From positions 434,001 to 498,000 of the forward strand of contig NZ_FYBQ01000001.1 of the NCBI RefSeq assembly GCF_900186125.1: a stretch of DNA of 64,000 nucleotides. The letters run 5' to 3'. This document shows positions 50,069 to 59,534 of this stretch, in pieces (position 1 is the first letter of the stretch; each line of letters begins with the position of its first letter). The position numbers and the translations under genes were made by a program. The stretch is from Listeria goaensis (GTDB taxonomy: Bacteria; Bacillota; Bacilli; Lactobacillales; Listeriaceae). The notes below the pieces were generated by a model, which saw only the letters and a list, made by a program, of their open reading frames with translations, was not told the origin of the DNA and did no database searches.

Positions 50069-51196
50069 TTATAAGAACTCACGAAAAACGTTATTTCCTA
50101 AAAAACGACCTTCTCTTGTTAATTTTACATATTCTTTCGTATTTTCAAGCCACCCATTTTCAACTGTCGTAGCAATCGCTTTCTGAAATGTAGCATCTAA
50201 CTCCCGGTCAAATTTCTCAAAAAACCTCACCTTGCTGACACCATCAACTTTGCGAAGCCCAAGAAACATCTCTTCCTCCATCTCCTCTTTAAGAGATAAA
50301 TCTTTTGTTTGAAAAATGGGAAGCCTGCCCTCTTCAAGCGGTGTCATATATTGCTTCAGCGGACCAAAGTTGCTGTACCGCGTATCATTTAAATAACCAT
50401 GTGCGCCTGCTCCAAAGCCGAAATAATGCTCATTGCTCCAATAAACTATATTATGGCGGCTTTTAAATCCTTCTTCAGCAAAATTGCTAATTTCATATTG
50501 CTTCTTCCCGCGTCGTTCCATCTCACTCATCAAAAAATCATACATGTTCGCTTCGGCATCTTGGTTTGGCAAAATAAGTTGTCCCTTTTGCATCAAATTA
50601 TAAAATATCGTTTTCGGTTCAATAATGAGCGAGTAAGCTGAATAATGCGGTAAATCAAGCGCTAACGCTTTTTGAAGTGTATCTTTAAAGTCGTCTTCCG
50701 TTTGACCCGGCAAACTAAAAATTAAATCAATACTAACATTCCGAAAACCAACTTTTTCCATATTCTGAATAGACTGATACACATCTGCTACAGTATGGAT
50801 TCTACCAATTTTCTTTAGTAGGTCATTATTAAAACTCTGAACGCCCATACTAATCCGATTGACCCCACTTTGTTTCATTGCATTTAATTTAGAAACAGAA
50901 AGGTCGCCTGGGTTTGCCTCAAACGAAAACTCCACATCTTGCGAAAGTGGAAAAATCCGATGAACTGCTTCACACAATCGCTCAATTTGGTTCTCGCTTA
51001 ACGTTGTTGGTGTCCCTCCGCCGACAAACACGGTTTCCACTGTATCAAGCTTTTTCAAAGCTGTCGCCATCTCCATTTCTTGAATGAGCAAATCAACGTA
51101 GCGTTCCACAGGTTGCCCTTCTAGAAACACTTTGTTGAAGTCGCAATAATAACAGATATGTTCGCAAAAAGGAATATGAATATACACGGCCGTCAT
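50069..51196 (-). CDS. hemW: Radical SAM heme chaperone HemW
   Basis: A 375-residue HemW, formerly called an oxygen-independent coproporphyrinogen III oxidase homologue. The radical-SAM cluster motif is CEHICYYC (about 10-17), and FVGGGTPTTL and FEANPGDL are family typical; the C-terminal HemN-like domain is complete. It is now thought to bind heme for delivery to membrane enzymes. The start is uncertain: ATG 51196 has only a remote AAAGAAG, and a GTG at 51205 is possible. It lies between lepA and hrcA as in B. subtilis. Confidence 0.92.
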   Translation of the reverse strand: MTAVYIHIPFCEHICYYCDFNKVFLEGQPVERYVDLLIQEMEMATALKKLDTVETVFVGGGTPTTLSENQIERLCEAVHRIFPLSQDVEFSFEANPGDLSVSKLNAMKQSGVNRISMGVQSFNNDLLKKIGRIHTVADVYQSIQNMEKVGFRNVSIDLIFSLPGQTEDDFKDTLQKALALDLPHYSAYSLIIEPKTIFYNLMQKGQLILPNQDAEANMYDFLMSEMERRGKKQYEISNFAEEGFKSRHNIVYWSNEHYFGFGAGAHGYLNDTRYSNFGPLKQYMTPLEEGRLPIFQTKDLSLKEEMEEEMFLGLRKVDGVSKVRFFEKFDRELDATFQKAIATTVENGWLENTKEYVKLTREGRFLGNNVFREFL

Positions 51197-51218
51197 ACAC
51201 GCCACACTTCTTTCTTTA

Positions 51219-51251
51219 AAAAAGAGCTGCCAAAAATGAGTGGCAACTCTT
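51219..51251 (-). terminator. lepA terminator
   Basis: On the minus strand AAGAGTTGCCA and TGGCAGCTCTT pair (one mismatch) around an 8-base loop, followed by T6, directly after lepA. Confidence 0.88.
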
Positions 51252-51256
51252 TTGTT

Positions 51257-53083
51257 TTATTGATTGTCGTCCATTTTCAAAATAGCCATAAAGGCTTCTT
51301 GTGGCACTTCCACAGATCCAATCTGCTTCATCCGCTTTTTACCTTCTTTTTGTTTCTCAAGCAATTTGCGTTTACGCGATACGTCCCCGCCGTAACATTT
51401 TGCTAAGACGTTCTTACGCAAAGCTTTAATCGTCGAGCGAGCCACAATTTTAGTCCCTATTGCAGCTTGAATCGGCACTTCAAATTGCTGGCGCGGAATC
51501 AGTTCGCGTAATTTTTCTACAATAATTTTACCGCGCTCATAAGCAAAGTCACGGTGAACAATGAAGCTAAGTGCATCTACTTTTTCCCCATTAAGTAAAA
51601 TATCCATCTTAACGAGCTTCGAAGTTTGATAGCCCAGCACTTCATAGTCAAATGATGCATAGCCTTTCGTGCTAGACTTCAACTGGTCAAAGAAATCATA
51701 AACGATTTCAGATAGCGGAATCTCATAAATGATGCTCACCCGAATATCGTCCAAATATTCCATTGTAATAAAGTTTCCGCGTTTATTTTGCGCAAGTTCC
51801 ATAACCGCACCAACGTACTCATTTGGCACCATCACCGTCGCCTTCACGTAGGGCTCTTCCACAGATTCAATAACGCCTGGCTCTGGCATTTCCGCCGGAT
51901 TATCCACAACAATTTGTTCCCCGTCCGTCAAATTCACATGATAAATAACACTTGGAGCTGTTGTAATCAAATCAATATTAAATTCACGTTCAATCCGCTC
52001 TTGAATAATTTCCATATGCAAAAGTCCCAAAAATCCAGAACGGAATCCGAAACCGAGTGCTTGAGAAGTTTCCGCCTCAAATTGAAGTGCAGAATCGTTC
52101 AATTCCAATTTTTCAAGTGCATCACGCAAGTCGTTGTATTTGGAAGAATCAATCGGATATAAACCACAATACACCATCGGGTTCAACTTCCGGTATCCTG
52201 GCAAAGCTTCCTTCGCTGGATTATTTGCAAGCGTAATAGTATCGCCGACACGCGTATCTCCAACATTTTTAATCGAAGCTGTCAAATAACCAACATCTCC
52301 AACCATTAAAACATCTTGAGCCGTTGCTTTCGGTTTAAAAACTCCAACCTCTGTGACTTCAAACTCCTTGCCATTTGACATCATACGGATTTTGTCCCCA
52401 GCTTTCACTGTACCTTCAACGATTCGAATGTTCGCAATAACACCGCGATACGCATCAAACACCGAGTCAAAAATAAGCGCTTGTAAAGGCGCGTCAATAT
52501 CCCCTTGTGGCGCCGGAACTTTCTCCACAATTTGCTCTAAAATATCTTCAATGCCGATGCCCGCCTTAGCAGAAGCAAGCACTGCCTCACTTGCGTCAAG
52601 CCCGATAACATCTTCAATTTCCTCGCGAACACGCTCCGGGTCAGCCGCAGGTAAATCAATTTTATTAATAACAGGTAAGATTTCTAAATCATTATCGAGC
52701 GCCAAATAAACATTTGCTAGCGTTTGCGCCTCGATACCTTGTGCAGCATCCACAACTAAAACAGCGCCCTCACACGCGGCAAGACTTCGCGACACTTCAT
52801 AGGTGAAGTCGACATGCCCAGGAGTATCGATAAGATGGAAGGTGTAGGTTTCCCCGTCTTTAGCAGAATAGCTAAGTTGAACCGCATTTAATTTAATTGT
52901 AATCCCACGCTCTCTTTCAAGATCCATCGAATCAAGTAACTGATCTTTCATTTCCCGATGCGTCAAAGCATGCGTTTTTTCTAAAATACGATCAGCTAAC
53001 GTAGATTTCCCATGATCAATGTGAGCGATAATGGAAAAATTTCTTATTTTCTTTTGTCTTTCTAGCATTTCTTTTTTATTCAT
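51257..53083 (-). CDS. lepA: Elongation factor 4 (LepA)
   Basis: A 608-residue translational GTPase related to EF-G. G1 [10 protein letters not shown] (about 18-27), G2 RERGITIK, G3 DTPGH, G4 NKID; domains II, III and V follow, with the LepA-specific C-terminal domain ending in [25 protein letters not shown]. It acts on stalled or assembling ribosomes. AGGAG precedes the ATG. It has a good own promoter, divergent from rpsT. Confidence 0.97.
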   Translation of the reverse strand: MNKKEMLERQKKIRNFSIIAHIDHGKSTLADRILEKTHALTHREMKDQLLDSMDLERERGITIKLNAVQLSYSAKDGETYTFHLIDTPGHVDFTYEVSRSLAACEGAVLVVDAAQGIEAQTLANVYLALDNDLEILPVINKIDLPAADPERVREEIEDVIGLDASEAVLASAKAGIGIEDILEQIVEKVPAPQGDIDAPLQALIFDSVFDAYRGVIANIRIVEGTVKAGDKIRMMSNGKEFEVTEVGVFKPKATAQDVLMVGDVGYLTASIKNVGDTRVGDTITLANNPAKEALPGYRKLNPMVYCGLYPIDSSKYNDLRDALEKLELNDSALQFEAETSQALGFGFRSGFLGLLHMEIIQERIEREFNIDLITTAPSVIYHVNLTDGEQIVVDNPAEMPEPGVIESVEEPYVKATVMVPNEYVGAVMELAQNKRGNFITMEYLDDIRVSIIYEIPLSEIVYDFFDQLKSSTKGYASFDYEVLGYQTSKLVKMDILLNGEKVDALSFIVHRDFAYERGKIIVEKLRELIPRQQFEVPIQAAIGTKIVARSTIKALRKNVLAKCYGGDVSRKRKLLEKQKEGKKRMKQIGSVEVPQEAFMAILKMDDNQ

Positions 53084-53136
53084 TATCCCAGCTCCTGATT
53101 TTGGCTCATCCCTTATAAGATGGCAAGCTAAGCTTG

Positions 53137-53165
53137 ATTATATCAGTAGAAACACGATTATTCAA
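53137..53165 (-). promoter_or_regulatory. lepA promoter
   Basis: On the minus strand -35 TTGAAT (53165-53160), spacer of 17, -10 TATAAT (53142-53137). Confidence 0.8.
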
Positions 53166-53215
53166 TGACTTCTTTCAAAAATAAATGATTTTTAAATAAA
53201 AATTGGAAAGTATTA

Positions 53216-53244
53216 TTGCAAATCCGACAATCTTTATGTATAAT
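53216..53244 (+). promoter_or_regulatory. rpsT promoter
   Basis: -35 TTGCAA (53216-53221), spacer of 17, -10 TATAAT (53239-53244); leader of about 75 bases. Confidence 0.82.
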
Positions 53245-53324
53245 AACATTTGTTCTGATGTAATTTAAAAAGGGTATGTTTTGAAATAAATAGTACCTCA
53301 TTAGTTTGGACGGAGGTGAATGGA

Positions 53325-53576
53325 ATGCCAAATATTAAATCTGCGATTAAACGTGTAAAAACAACTGAAACACGCAACAGCCGTAACGTTGCTCAACGTT
53401 CCGCAATGCGTACAGCCATTAAAAAAGTAGAAGAAGCTGCTGCTACTAACGCTGACAACAAACAAGAATTATTTGTTGATGCCAGCAAAAAAATCGATTC
53501 TGCTGTATCTAAAGGCTTGATTCATAAAAACAAAGCGGCTCGTAACAAATCTCGTTTAGCTGCTAAAGTTAAATAA
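53325..53576 (+). CDS. rpsT: 30S ribosomal protein S20
   Basis: An 83-residue S20, a helical protein of the 30S body. It begins [15 protein letters not shown] and contains [31 protein letters not shown] and a basic end. The ATG at 53325 follows GGAGGTG at six bases; the GTG at 53316 lies within that site. It is monocistronic and divergent from lepA. Confidence 0.96.
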   Translation: MPNIKSAIKRVKTTETRNSRNVAQRSAMRTAIKKVEEAAATNADNKQELFVDASKKIDSAVSKGLIHKNKAARNKSRLAAKVK

Positions 53577-53584
53577 TCGATGAA

Positions 53585-53609
53585 AACATCACTGTCGGTG
53601 GTGTTTTTT
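53585..53609 (+). terminator. rpsT terminator
   Basis: ACATCAC and GTGGTGT pair around a 5-base loop, followed by T6, ten bases after the stop codon. Confidence 0.8.
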
Positions 53610-53613
53610 GTTT

Positions 53614-53724
53614 GCACAAAAAGCCCCAGACTGATGATAAACGACAATCTTCGGAGTTCTTGCCTCCGCTCCGGTACTCGGCAATGCGTGAGAATCTCAT
53701 CATTTGGCATCAGTCTGATTGTGC
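53614..53724. repeat. 111-bp palindromic element
   Basis: A long imperfect palindrome: outer arms GCACAA (53614-53619) and TTGTGC (53719-53724), then perfect 10-bp arms CAGACTGATG (53627-53636) and CATCAGTCTG (53708-53717), with further CGGAG/CTCCG complements in a GC-rich centre. On the minus strand the second arm is followed by GGGGC and T5. It has no open frame and could be a dispersed palindromic repeat, a small-RNA gene or an elaborate terminator. Confidence 0.65.
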
Positions 53725-53770
53725 TTAGTACGTTTTGTTTGGCTTACGTTTAGCGTTTTTCTACAAGCTG

Positions 53771-53795
53771 AAAGACCTTATATAAGGTCTTTTTG
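53771..53795. terminator. Hairpin over the holA stop codon
   Basis: AAAGACCTTA and TAAGGTCTTT form a perfect palindrome with T5 on the plus-strand side and A5 on the other. It contains the stop codon of holA. It can end plus-strand transcripts coming from rpsT and may end holA. Confidence 0.72.
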
Positions 53796-54818
53796 TCTTT
53801 TACGATAGTCCTCCAGCTCAAACAAAAACCATTCCAATTTTTGCCCCCTATTCCCAACTCCCGTTTTCAACTCTAAATCAATCTCTGAAATACGTAGCAA
53901 AGCATAATTAAGTTCTTCCTGACTAAATCCACGTGCTTGTTTTGCCGCTAGCTTCGCCCGAAATGGGTGAACTTTCAACGTGCCTGCCGCTTGTTGCGAA
54001 CTATAGCCTTCTTTTTCTAAAATTTTAAGCTGACTTAGAAGCCGGAACTGACTTCCAATTAAAGCCATAATTTTAATTGGCTCCTCTTTTTGTTTCAATA
54101 AGTCATAATAAATTCGAAGTGCACCTGAAATGTCTTGGGCAATCAATTTGTCGAGCAGTAAAAAGATATTTTGCTCCAGTGAGCGAACGACTAAATCATC
54201 AACGTCACTTAACCCAATTTGCTTTTCTTCAAATTTAAAAAGCATGAGTTTGTCTAGTTCATTCATCGCCGTAGTCAAATTTCCGCTTGTAAGTTCAAAT
54301 AGACGCAAAATGGCATCTTGTTTCATCTCGAATTCATTTTGCTTCACTTTGTTTTGTATCCAGCCAATAAATTCTTTTTCATTTGGACGTTTCGCTTCAA
54401 TAACTGTCGCTGTTTTTTTCAGCAGCTTCGTAAGTTTTTTACGCTCATCCAGCTTTTCAACGTGGGCAATGAAGCATAGAATGGAATAATCAACCGGTTC
54501 ATTTAAATACGCTTCTAGTTTTTCCGTTTGATGTTCCACTTTACTTTTATTTTTTTCAGTCGTCAGAAAAGTCGGATTGCTAGCTAACACAAGGCGTTTC
54601 TCACCAAAAAATGGCAAAGTTTCCGCTTCTTCAAGCACTGATTGAATAGGCATTTCATCTAAATCAAAATGGACATAATTGAACTCCGTATCTTCTTCCG
54701 AAAGAACATTTTCAAGCAGTCGTTTCTTCGTTTCGTTGATAATATAATCTTCCACGCCGATAATTAAGTAAACAGGCGCAATCTTTTTTTGTTCTATTTT
54801 CTTCCACTCATCTATCAA
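53778..54818 (-). CDS. holA: DNA polymerase III delta subunit
   Basis: A 346-residue HolA, the clamp-loader subunit that opens the sliding clamp. The AAA+-like N-terminal part has APVYLIIGVEDYIINE, and SGNLTTAMNELDKL and the helical collar RLLSQLKILEKEGYSSQQAAGTLKVHPF region follow. I take the TTG at 54818, eight bases after AGAGGAG; the GTG three codons upstream overlaps the site. It follows comEC by 23 bases and is the last gene of the comE operon. Confidence 0.9.
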   Translation of the reverse strand: MIDEWKKIEQKKIAPVYLIIGVEDYIINETKKRLLENVLSEEDTEFNYVHFDLDEMPIQSVLEEAETLPFFGEKRLVLASNPTFLTTEKNKSKVEHQTEKLEAYLNEPVDYSILCFIAHVEKLDERKKLTKLLKKTATVIEAKRPNEKEFIGWIQNKVKQNEFEMKQDAILRLFELTSGNLTTAMNELDKLMLFKFEEKQIGLSDVDDLVVRSLEQNIFLLLDKLIAQDISGALRIYYDLLKQKEEPIKIMALIGSQFRLLSQLKILEKEGYSSQQAAGTLKVHPFRAKLAAKQARGFSQEELNYALLRISEIDLELKTGVGNRGQKLEWFLFELEDYRKRQKDLI

Positions 54819-54841
54819 AACAACCACTCCTCTCTCCCATC

Positions 54842-57106
54842 CTAATCCAATCCAGCTTTCTTTTCAAGCGTAAAATGAAACCCTTCGCCAAAAATATATG
54901 TTATCATTCCAGTTTGATCCGTTCGGAAAATTGCGACTTGATTTTTTTCAAGAGTCCTAAGCGTTTCCGCGTGTGGATGCCCGAAACGATTATTTAATCC
55001 ACAAGAAATCAGCCCTAAGCGCGGCTTAACTGCCTTGACAAAAGCATCGGTTGTCGATGTTTTGCTTCCATGGTGCGCAACTTTTAAAATATCAGCTTGA
55101 ATATCTTTGTTGCGAAGCACTTCTTCTGCTGGCGCTTCAATATCCCCTGTAAAAAGCCACGTCAGACCATCTAAATTTGCTTTTATGACAAGCGAATCAT
55201 CGTTAGCACCTGCGCCTTTTTCATCAGGGTGTAAAACCGTTAAACTATTTTCCCCGTAATTAAAATGCGCACCTGACACAAGCTCCTCCACAGGAATATC
55301 ATTTAACTCCAAAAGAGTCGCTCCTAAAATCGCTTTTTGACCAGAACCCGCACTAATATAAAGTTGTTCAATCCGCATTTCCTTAGCGAGCTCGTCTAGC
55401 GCCTCCATATGATCCGCATCTGCATGCGTAATAAAAACTTTATCAAGCTGCTTAACCCCACGCGCTTTTAAACTAGGCGCTAACACGTTTGTCCCTATCG
55501 AAAACTCTTTTTGTTTCCTCTGCCACTCTTCTTTTGCAAAAGGGAGTGTTCCCCCAGTATCGATTAAAAAGGTTCCAGCATTTCGAGGTAACTGTATCAA
55601 AATGCTATCCCCTTGCGACACATCAATGAAAACGACTTCCCCTTTAAGCGGGAAATTTTGCCAATTGCATAGACTTAAATAAACAACAAAAATGAAAAAT
55701 GCCCGTTTAAAGTATTGTTTTTCAAGTAACATGAAAAAGAGAAATAGGATAATGATAAATAAACATAGGAAAATCCCGTTTGGTCTGCCAGTTACAATAC
55801 TCTTAAAAGGTAGCTCCGCTAATATTTGTGTCACTTGCTCGGTGAAATGAAGAAGCTGTGTAAGTATGAAGTTTGGAATGACAAAAAACAGTGGCTGTAA
55901 AGACATGAAAAAACACAAAAAAACAAGTGGCACAATGATGACTGAAAATAAAGGTACGTAAAAAATATTGAGCAAAATTCCAATAACCGAAAACTCATAG
56001 AAATGAAACATCATTACGATAGAAGATGCTAATGTGGAAATAATCGATATGGTAAGGCCACTCAACCACATATTCGCTATTCGATTTACAATCTTCCTTG
56101 ATAAAATGATAGCAAAGGCGACGCTATATGTTAATTGGAATCCTACTTCAAAAACAACATACGGATTTAAGAGGACAAAAAGTATGAATGTAAGTGAAAT
56201 AGCCGACAAAGCAGATAGCTTCTTCGCAAAAAGTACAACTAAAAAACTCATTCCAGCGGCTCGAATAACTGGTGGATTACATCCTGCTAATAAGGCGTAG
56301 GATGGGATTAAAATGAGCAGCAGCACTCGACTTGCTTCACGCGTTAAACCGGCACGAAGGAACAGCCCGAAAGAAAGCGATACAAACAAACTAACATGCA
56401 GGCCTGAAATAGCCAAAAGATGCACAACGCCGAGTTTTTGATATTGGCTAAAAATATCATCATCAAATAAACTTTTTTCGCCAACAATTAAAGCCGCAAC
56501 GTACGGCGAAGCTTTTTCGTCATAAGTTCGTTCGATGTAGTCGATAATCGAATGTCTAATATTTTCAACTTTTTGAAGGAAATTTTCCTTTTTCGACTCC
56601 CCAAATTGAATATTTGTAGCCTTCGCTACATAGTGAATTCCTTTGTGTTTTAAATAATTTTGGTAATTAAACTGGGCATCATTTCGATTGGGTGTAGGGC
56701 GTTCTAAGGTCGCGTTAGCTGTGTAGGACATACCCAGTTTTAACTTTTGAAGAAGTTCTTTTTCAGCTTTTGAAGTGATTTTATATGTGACAAGAATTTT
56801 TTCTTGTTGATAAAAGGAAATGAATTGCAGTTTGTCCCCATCAATTTTCAATTCGGATTGAATGAAATTAGCTACTTTTATTTCTTCTGGTTTTAACTTG
56901 GTTACATTGCGTTGTTCTACCGTAGTTATATACAGAAAGGTCGCAATTGCCACAAAAAATAAGAGCATACACTTTTTATCTTTTATGCTTAATATGAGAC
57001 ATAGTGCGAAATTGATGGCTAAAAAAAGAGGAGTCAAAAAGACTCCTAAAATGGAAAAAATAAGAACCACAACCGAAAAAAATGTATATCGTTCGATGGC
57101 CTTCAC
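54842..57106 (-). CDS. comEC: ComEC/Rec2 DNA uptake channel
   Basis: A 754-residue membrane protein that carries single-stranded DNA into the cell during transformation. N-terminal membrane helices and an outer OB-like domain (about 60-190), the competence domain with HLLAISGLHVSL (about 233-244), many membrane segments to about 490, and a C-terminal metallo-beta-lactamase-like domain with THADADHMEAL and VAHHGSKTST. The reading frame is intact. The start codon is GTG, eight bases after comEB. Confidence 0.94.
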   Translation of the reverse strand: MKAIERYTFFSVVVLIFSILGVFLTPLFLAINFALCLILSIKDKKCMLLFFVAIATFLYITTVEQRNVTKLKPEEIKVANFIQSELKIDGDKLQFISFYQQEKILVTYKITSKAEKELLQKLKLGMSYTANATLERPTPNRNDAQFNYQNYLKHKGIHYVAKATNIQFGESKKENFLQKVENIRHSIIDYIERTYDEKASPYVAALIVGEKSLFDDDIFSQYQKLGVVHLLAISGLHVSLFVSLSFGLFLRAGLTREASRVLLLILIPSYALLAGCNPPVIRAAGMSFLVVLFAKKLSALSAISLTFILFVLLNPYVVFEVGFQLTYSVAFAIILSRKIVNRIANMWLSGLTISIISTLASSIVMMFHFYEFSVIGILLNIFYVPLFSVIIVPLVFLCFFMSLQPLFFVIPNFILTQLLHFTEQVTQILAELPFKSIVTGRPNGIFLCLFIIILFLFFMLLEKQYFKRAFFIFVVYLSLCNWQNFPLKGEVVFIDVSQGDSILIQLPRNAGTFLIDTGGTLPFAKEEWQRKQKEFSIGTNVLAPSLKARGVKQLDKVFITHADADHMEALDELAKEMRIEQLYISAGSGQKAILGATLLELNDIPVEELVSGAHFNYGENSLTVLHPDEKGAGANDDSLVIKANLDGLTWLFTGDIEAPAEEVLRNKDIQADILKVAHHGSKTSTTDAFVKAVKPRLGLISCGLNNRFGHPHAETLRTLEKNQVAIFRTDQTGMITYIFGEGFHFTLEKKAGLD

Positions 57107-57114
57107 TCCGTTTC

Positions 57115-57675
57115 TTAAGATAGTCTGTTTTCTAAGTTCGCATAGAGCTTTTGGATATATTCATCAGGTATTTGTTCGGAAATAGCAGCTTGCTTGACTT
57201 CATCAAGTAGCTCTTCTTTATTTAATTTTTCTCCCGCAAAAATATGTGAATCAAACGGGATTTTTTTCACTTCTACTCCTGCTTGTTGGAACAATTCGAC
57301 AGCATAGGCGTGATTTTTGTAGTCTACCGCGTAGCAGACCGTTTTAATGCCCGCTTGAATGATGGATTTACAACATGCCACACAAGGAAAATGCGTGACA
57401 TACATTTCTGCGCCGTCTGTTGATGCGCCAAACTTTGCACATTGTAAAATGGCATTCATTTCAGCATGAATGGTTCGAATACAGTGACCTTCCACGACTA
57501 AACAACCGTGTTCAGCGCAGTGGTCACCACCTGCGATAGAGCCATTATATCCGCCAGCAATAATGCGTTTATCACGTACAATTGTTGCACCTACCATTAG
57601 GCGTGTGCATGTACTTCTCGAAGAAATTAGATGGCTTTGCGCCATAAAAAACTGGTCCCAAGCAATACGTTTCAT
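57115..57675 (-). CDS. comEB: ComEB, dCMP deaminase family
   Basis: A 186-residue zinc deaminase. Motifs HAEMNAILQCAKFG (about 70-83) and PCVACCKSIIQAG (about 98-110) hold the zinc and catalytic Glu. The family converts dCMP to dUMP; in the comE operon it is not essential for transformation in B. subtilis. It lies between comEA and comEC. Confidence 0.94.
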   Translation of the reverse strand: MKRIAWDQFFMAQSHLISSRSTCTRLMVGATIVRDKRIIAGGYNGSIAGGDHCAEHGCLVVEGHCIRTIHAEMNAILQCAKFGASTDGAEMYVTHFPCVACCKSIIQAGIKTVCYAVDYKNHAYAVELFQQAGVEVKKIPFDSHIFAGEKLNKEELLDEVKQAAISEQIPDEYIQKLYANLENRLS

Positions 57676-57736
57676 GATTCTACCTCACTTTCACCTTTAA
57701 GTATAAATTTGATGTTTTAGGGAGTCAATCAAAAAT

Positions 57737-58345
57737 TTAAACCTCTACATACTCTTTTAACTTCTCAACGGTCTTTTCGCCAATTCCACTGACATTTTTT
57801 AAGTCATTTATCGTTTGAAATAAACCTTCTTTTTCACGGTATTCTAGAATTGCTTTTGCTTTCGCCGCACCAATGCCCGGCACTTGTTGTAAATCACTGA
57901 TTGAAGCTTGATTGAGATTTATTTTTTGTCCTGCATTAGAATTTTCTGCGGATCCGCTTGATGCAATTTGTTTTGCCTCACCGTTTTTATACACGGTAAT
58001 CACCATTTCATCTTTTAATTTCTCTGCTAAATTGATAGCATTTAAGTCCGCTTCAGCTGTGAAGCCGCCTGAAATAGTAATGGCATCTTTTACACGCCCA
58101 TCAAACGCGATTTCGTAAACGCCCGGATTTTTCACAGCACCTTTGACATCAACTACAACCGTTTTACTCCCCGACTTTTCTTCGGTCTCTGCAGTTTCTT
58201 CTTTTGGCACATTGGGAATAAGTTCGGCTTTTGCCGCGTTATTTGTGGCTGGTTGCAACATAACATAGCTTATTACGATGATACACAAAACAATTGCCCC
58301 GCAAAGCCAAAACCATTTCGGATACTTTTGATACAGTTCTTTCAT
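57737..58345 (-). CDS. comEA: ComEA DNA receptor
   Basis: A 202-residue membrane-anchored DNA-binding protein of the competence system. One N-terminal membrane segment (about 12-31), an SLBB domain (VVVDVKGAVKNPGVYEI onward) and two C-terminal helix-hairpin-helix motifs (LQQVPGIGAAKAKAILEYR and LKNVSGIGEKTVEKLKEY) that bind DNA. It is first in comEA-comEB-comEC-holA. Confidence 0.95.
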   Translation of the reverse strand: MKELYQKYPKWFWLCGAIVLCIIVISYVMLQPATNNAAKAELIPNVPKEETAETEEKSGSKTVVVDVKGAVKNPGVYEIAFDGRVKDAITISGGFTAEADLNAINLAEKLKDEMVITVYKNGEAKQIASSGSAENSNAGQKINLNQASISDLQQVPGIGAAKAKAILEYREKEGLFQTINDLKNVSGIGEKTVEKLKEYVEV

Positions 58346-58405
58346 ACTTTATCTCCTTTTATTTTTACTTATTCGACATTGGCAACTAAATTCCTCATGA
58401 AGACA

Positions 58406-58440
58406 TAAAAAAAGAAAGCAGTTTTTTACACTACTTTCTT
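58406..58440 (-). terminator. Terminator of the aroE-yqeM operon end
   Basis: On the minus strand GAAAGTAG and CTGCTTTC flank a 9-base loop and are followed by T7. The left arm overlaps the last codons of the methyltransferase gene. Confidence 0.82.
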
Positions 58441-59162
58441 GCTAAAAAGAAGATTCTTTCGCTCTTTTCATCTGGTTTTTCCAGCGAAAAATCTGCATAC
58501 ACGCTAATTTTGCTAAATCCGGCGGCAATTAATTTTTTTTCATATGTCGCAACCGGATACGTTCTTTCTTTATGGAGTTCATCTTTCCGGAAGTAAGAAC
58601 CATCGCTATTTTCAACAAAAAAAGTTAACTCATGTTCAACCGAATGAGGCGCTTCTCCGGGAAATGAATTCCAAATCGTTGAAACGCTTAAATCGCTATC
58701 ACCGTAACTATAATTTTGAAAACCAACGTCCACTTTATAAACGGAATGCACATCAAACAAGAAGGCTCCATCTGTATTTAAATGTTCATAAACTCTCTCG
58801 AACGTTGCATCTAGCTCTTTTTCGGTTTCTAAATAGTTGAGTGAATCACAAAAACAGGTCACAACATCGAAGCTCTTTTGGAATGAAAAATTGGTCATAT
58901 TTTCTGCCAAAAAAGGAATGGGTAGGTTGGTGGCGTTCATTTTAGCTTCTGCCACGTGAACCATTTCTTCTGATAGGTCAAGACCTGTGACGTCGTAGCC
59001 TTGAAAATGCATGCGAATAGCAAATTCACCTGTCCCGCTTGCCAAATCAAGCAACGTTTTTTTATCCTTTGGAAGTACTTGATGTGCGAAATCAGCCCAC
59101 TCATCGTAGAGTTCCACGTCCATTAGTTCATCATACACTTGTGGAAAAAATTCGTAGCTCAC
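58431..59162 (-). CDS. yqeM: SAM-dependent methyltransferase (YqeM type)
   Basis: A 243-residue class I methyltransferase with the SAM-binding LLDLASGTGEFAIRM (about 37-51) and DLSEEMVHVAEAK. The substrate is not known. It starts at GTG after AAGGAG, 15 bases beyond rsfS. The gene order yqeH-aroE-yhbY-nadD-yqeK-rsfS-yqeM equals that in B. subtilis, which supports the name. Confidence 0.9.
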   Translation of the reverse strand: MSYEFFPQVYDELMDVELYDEWADFAHQVLPKDKKTLLDLASGTGEFAIRMHFQGYDVTGLDLSEEMVHVAEAKMNATNLPIPFLAENMTNFSFQKSFDVVTCFCDSLNYLETEKELDATFERVYEHLNTDGAFLFDVHSVYKVDVGFQNYSYGDSDLSVSTIWNSFPGEAPHSVEHELTFFVENSDGSYFRKDELHKERTYPVATYEKKLIAAGFSKISVYADFSLEKPDEKSERIFFLARK

Positions 59163-59177
59163 AGTCGTACATCTCCT

Positions 59178-59534
59178 TTATGAAGTGAACGCTTTTGAAA
59201 CATCTTCAAGCGGGGCATCTCCCCAAAGTTTTTCCAAATTGTAGTAAGAACGTTCATCGCGGTGGAATACGTGGACGATAACATCGCCTAAATCAATCAG
59301 CACCCACTGGGCAGCTTCTAAGCCTTCTAAACGCTTCACTTCGACATCATTTTCTTGTGCTTGTTCTTTAATTTCGCGCGCAATGGCTTCGACTTGTTTA
59401 TCAGAATTACCATGACAAATGACAAAATAGTCGGCAAAACTAGACAAACCTTTCATATTTAGTGCTAGAATATCTTCCGCACGCTTGTCGTCAGCTGCTT
59501 TTGCAACTAACATGAGTACATCATAACTATTCAA
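59178..59534 (-). CDS. rsfS: Ribosomal silencing factor RsfS
   Basis: A 118-residue RsfS/YbeB. It binds L14 on the 50S subunit and blocks subunit joining when nutrients are low. Typical are the segments LNMKGLSSFADYFVICHG, EGLEAAQWVLIDLGDVIVHVFH and ERSYYNLEKLWGDA. The start codon is TTG, inside the end of yqeK (8-base overlap). Confidence 0.94.
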   Translation of the reverse strand: MNSYDVLMLVAKAADDKRAEDILALNMKGLSSFADYFVICHGNSDKQVEAIAREIKEQAQENDVEVKRLEGLEAAQWVLIDLGDVIVHVFHRDERSYYNLEKLWGDAPLEDVSKAFTS

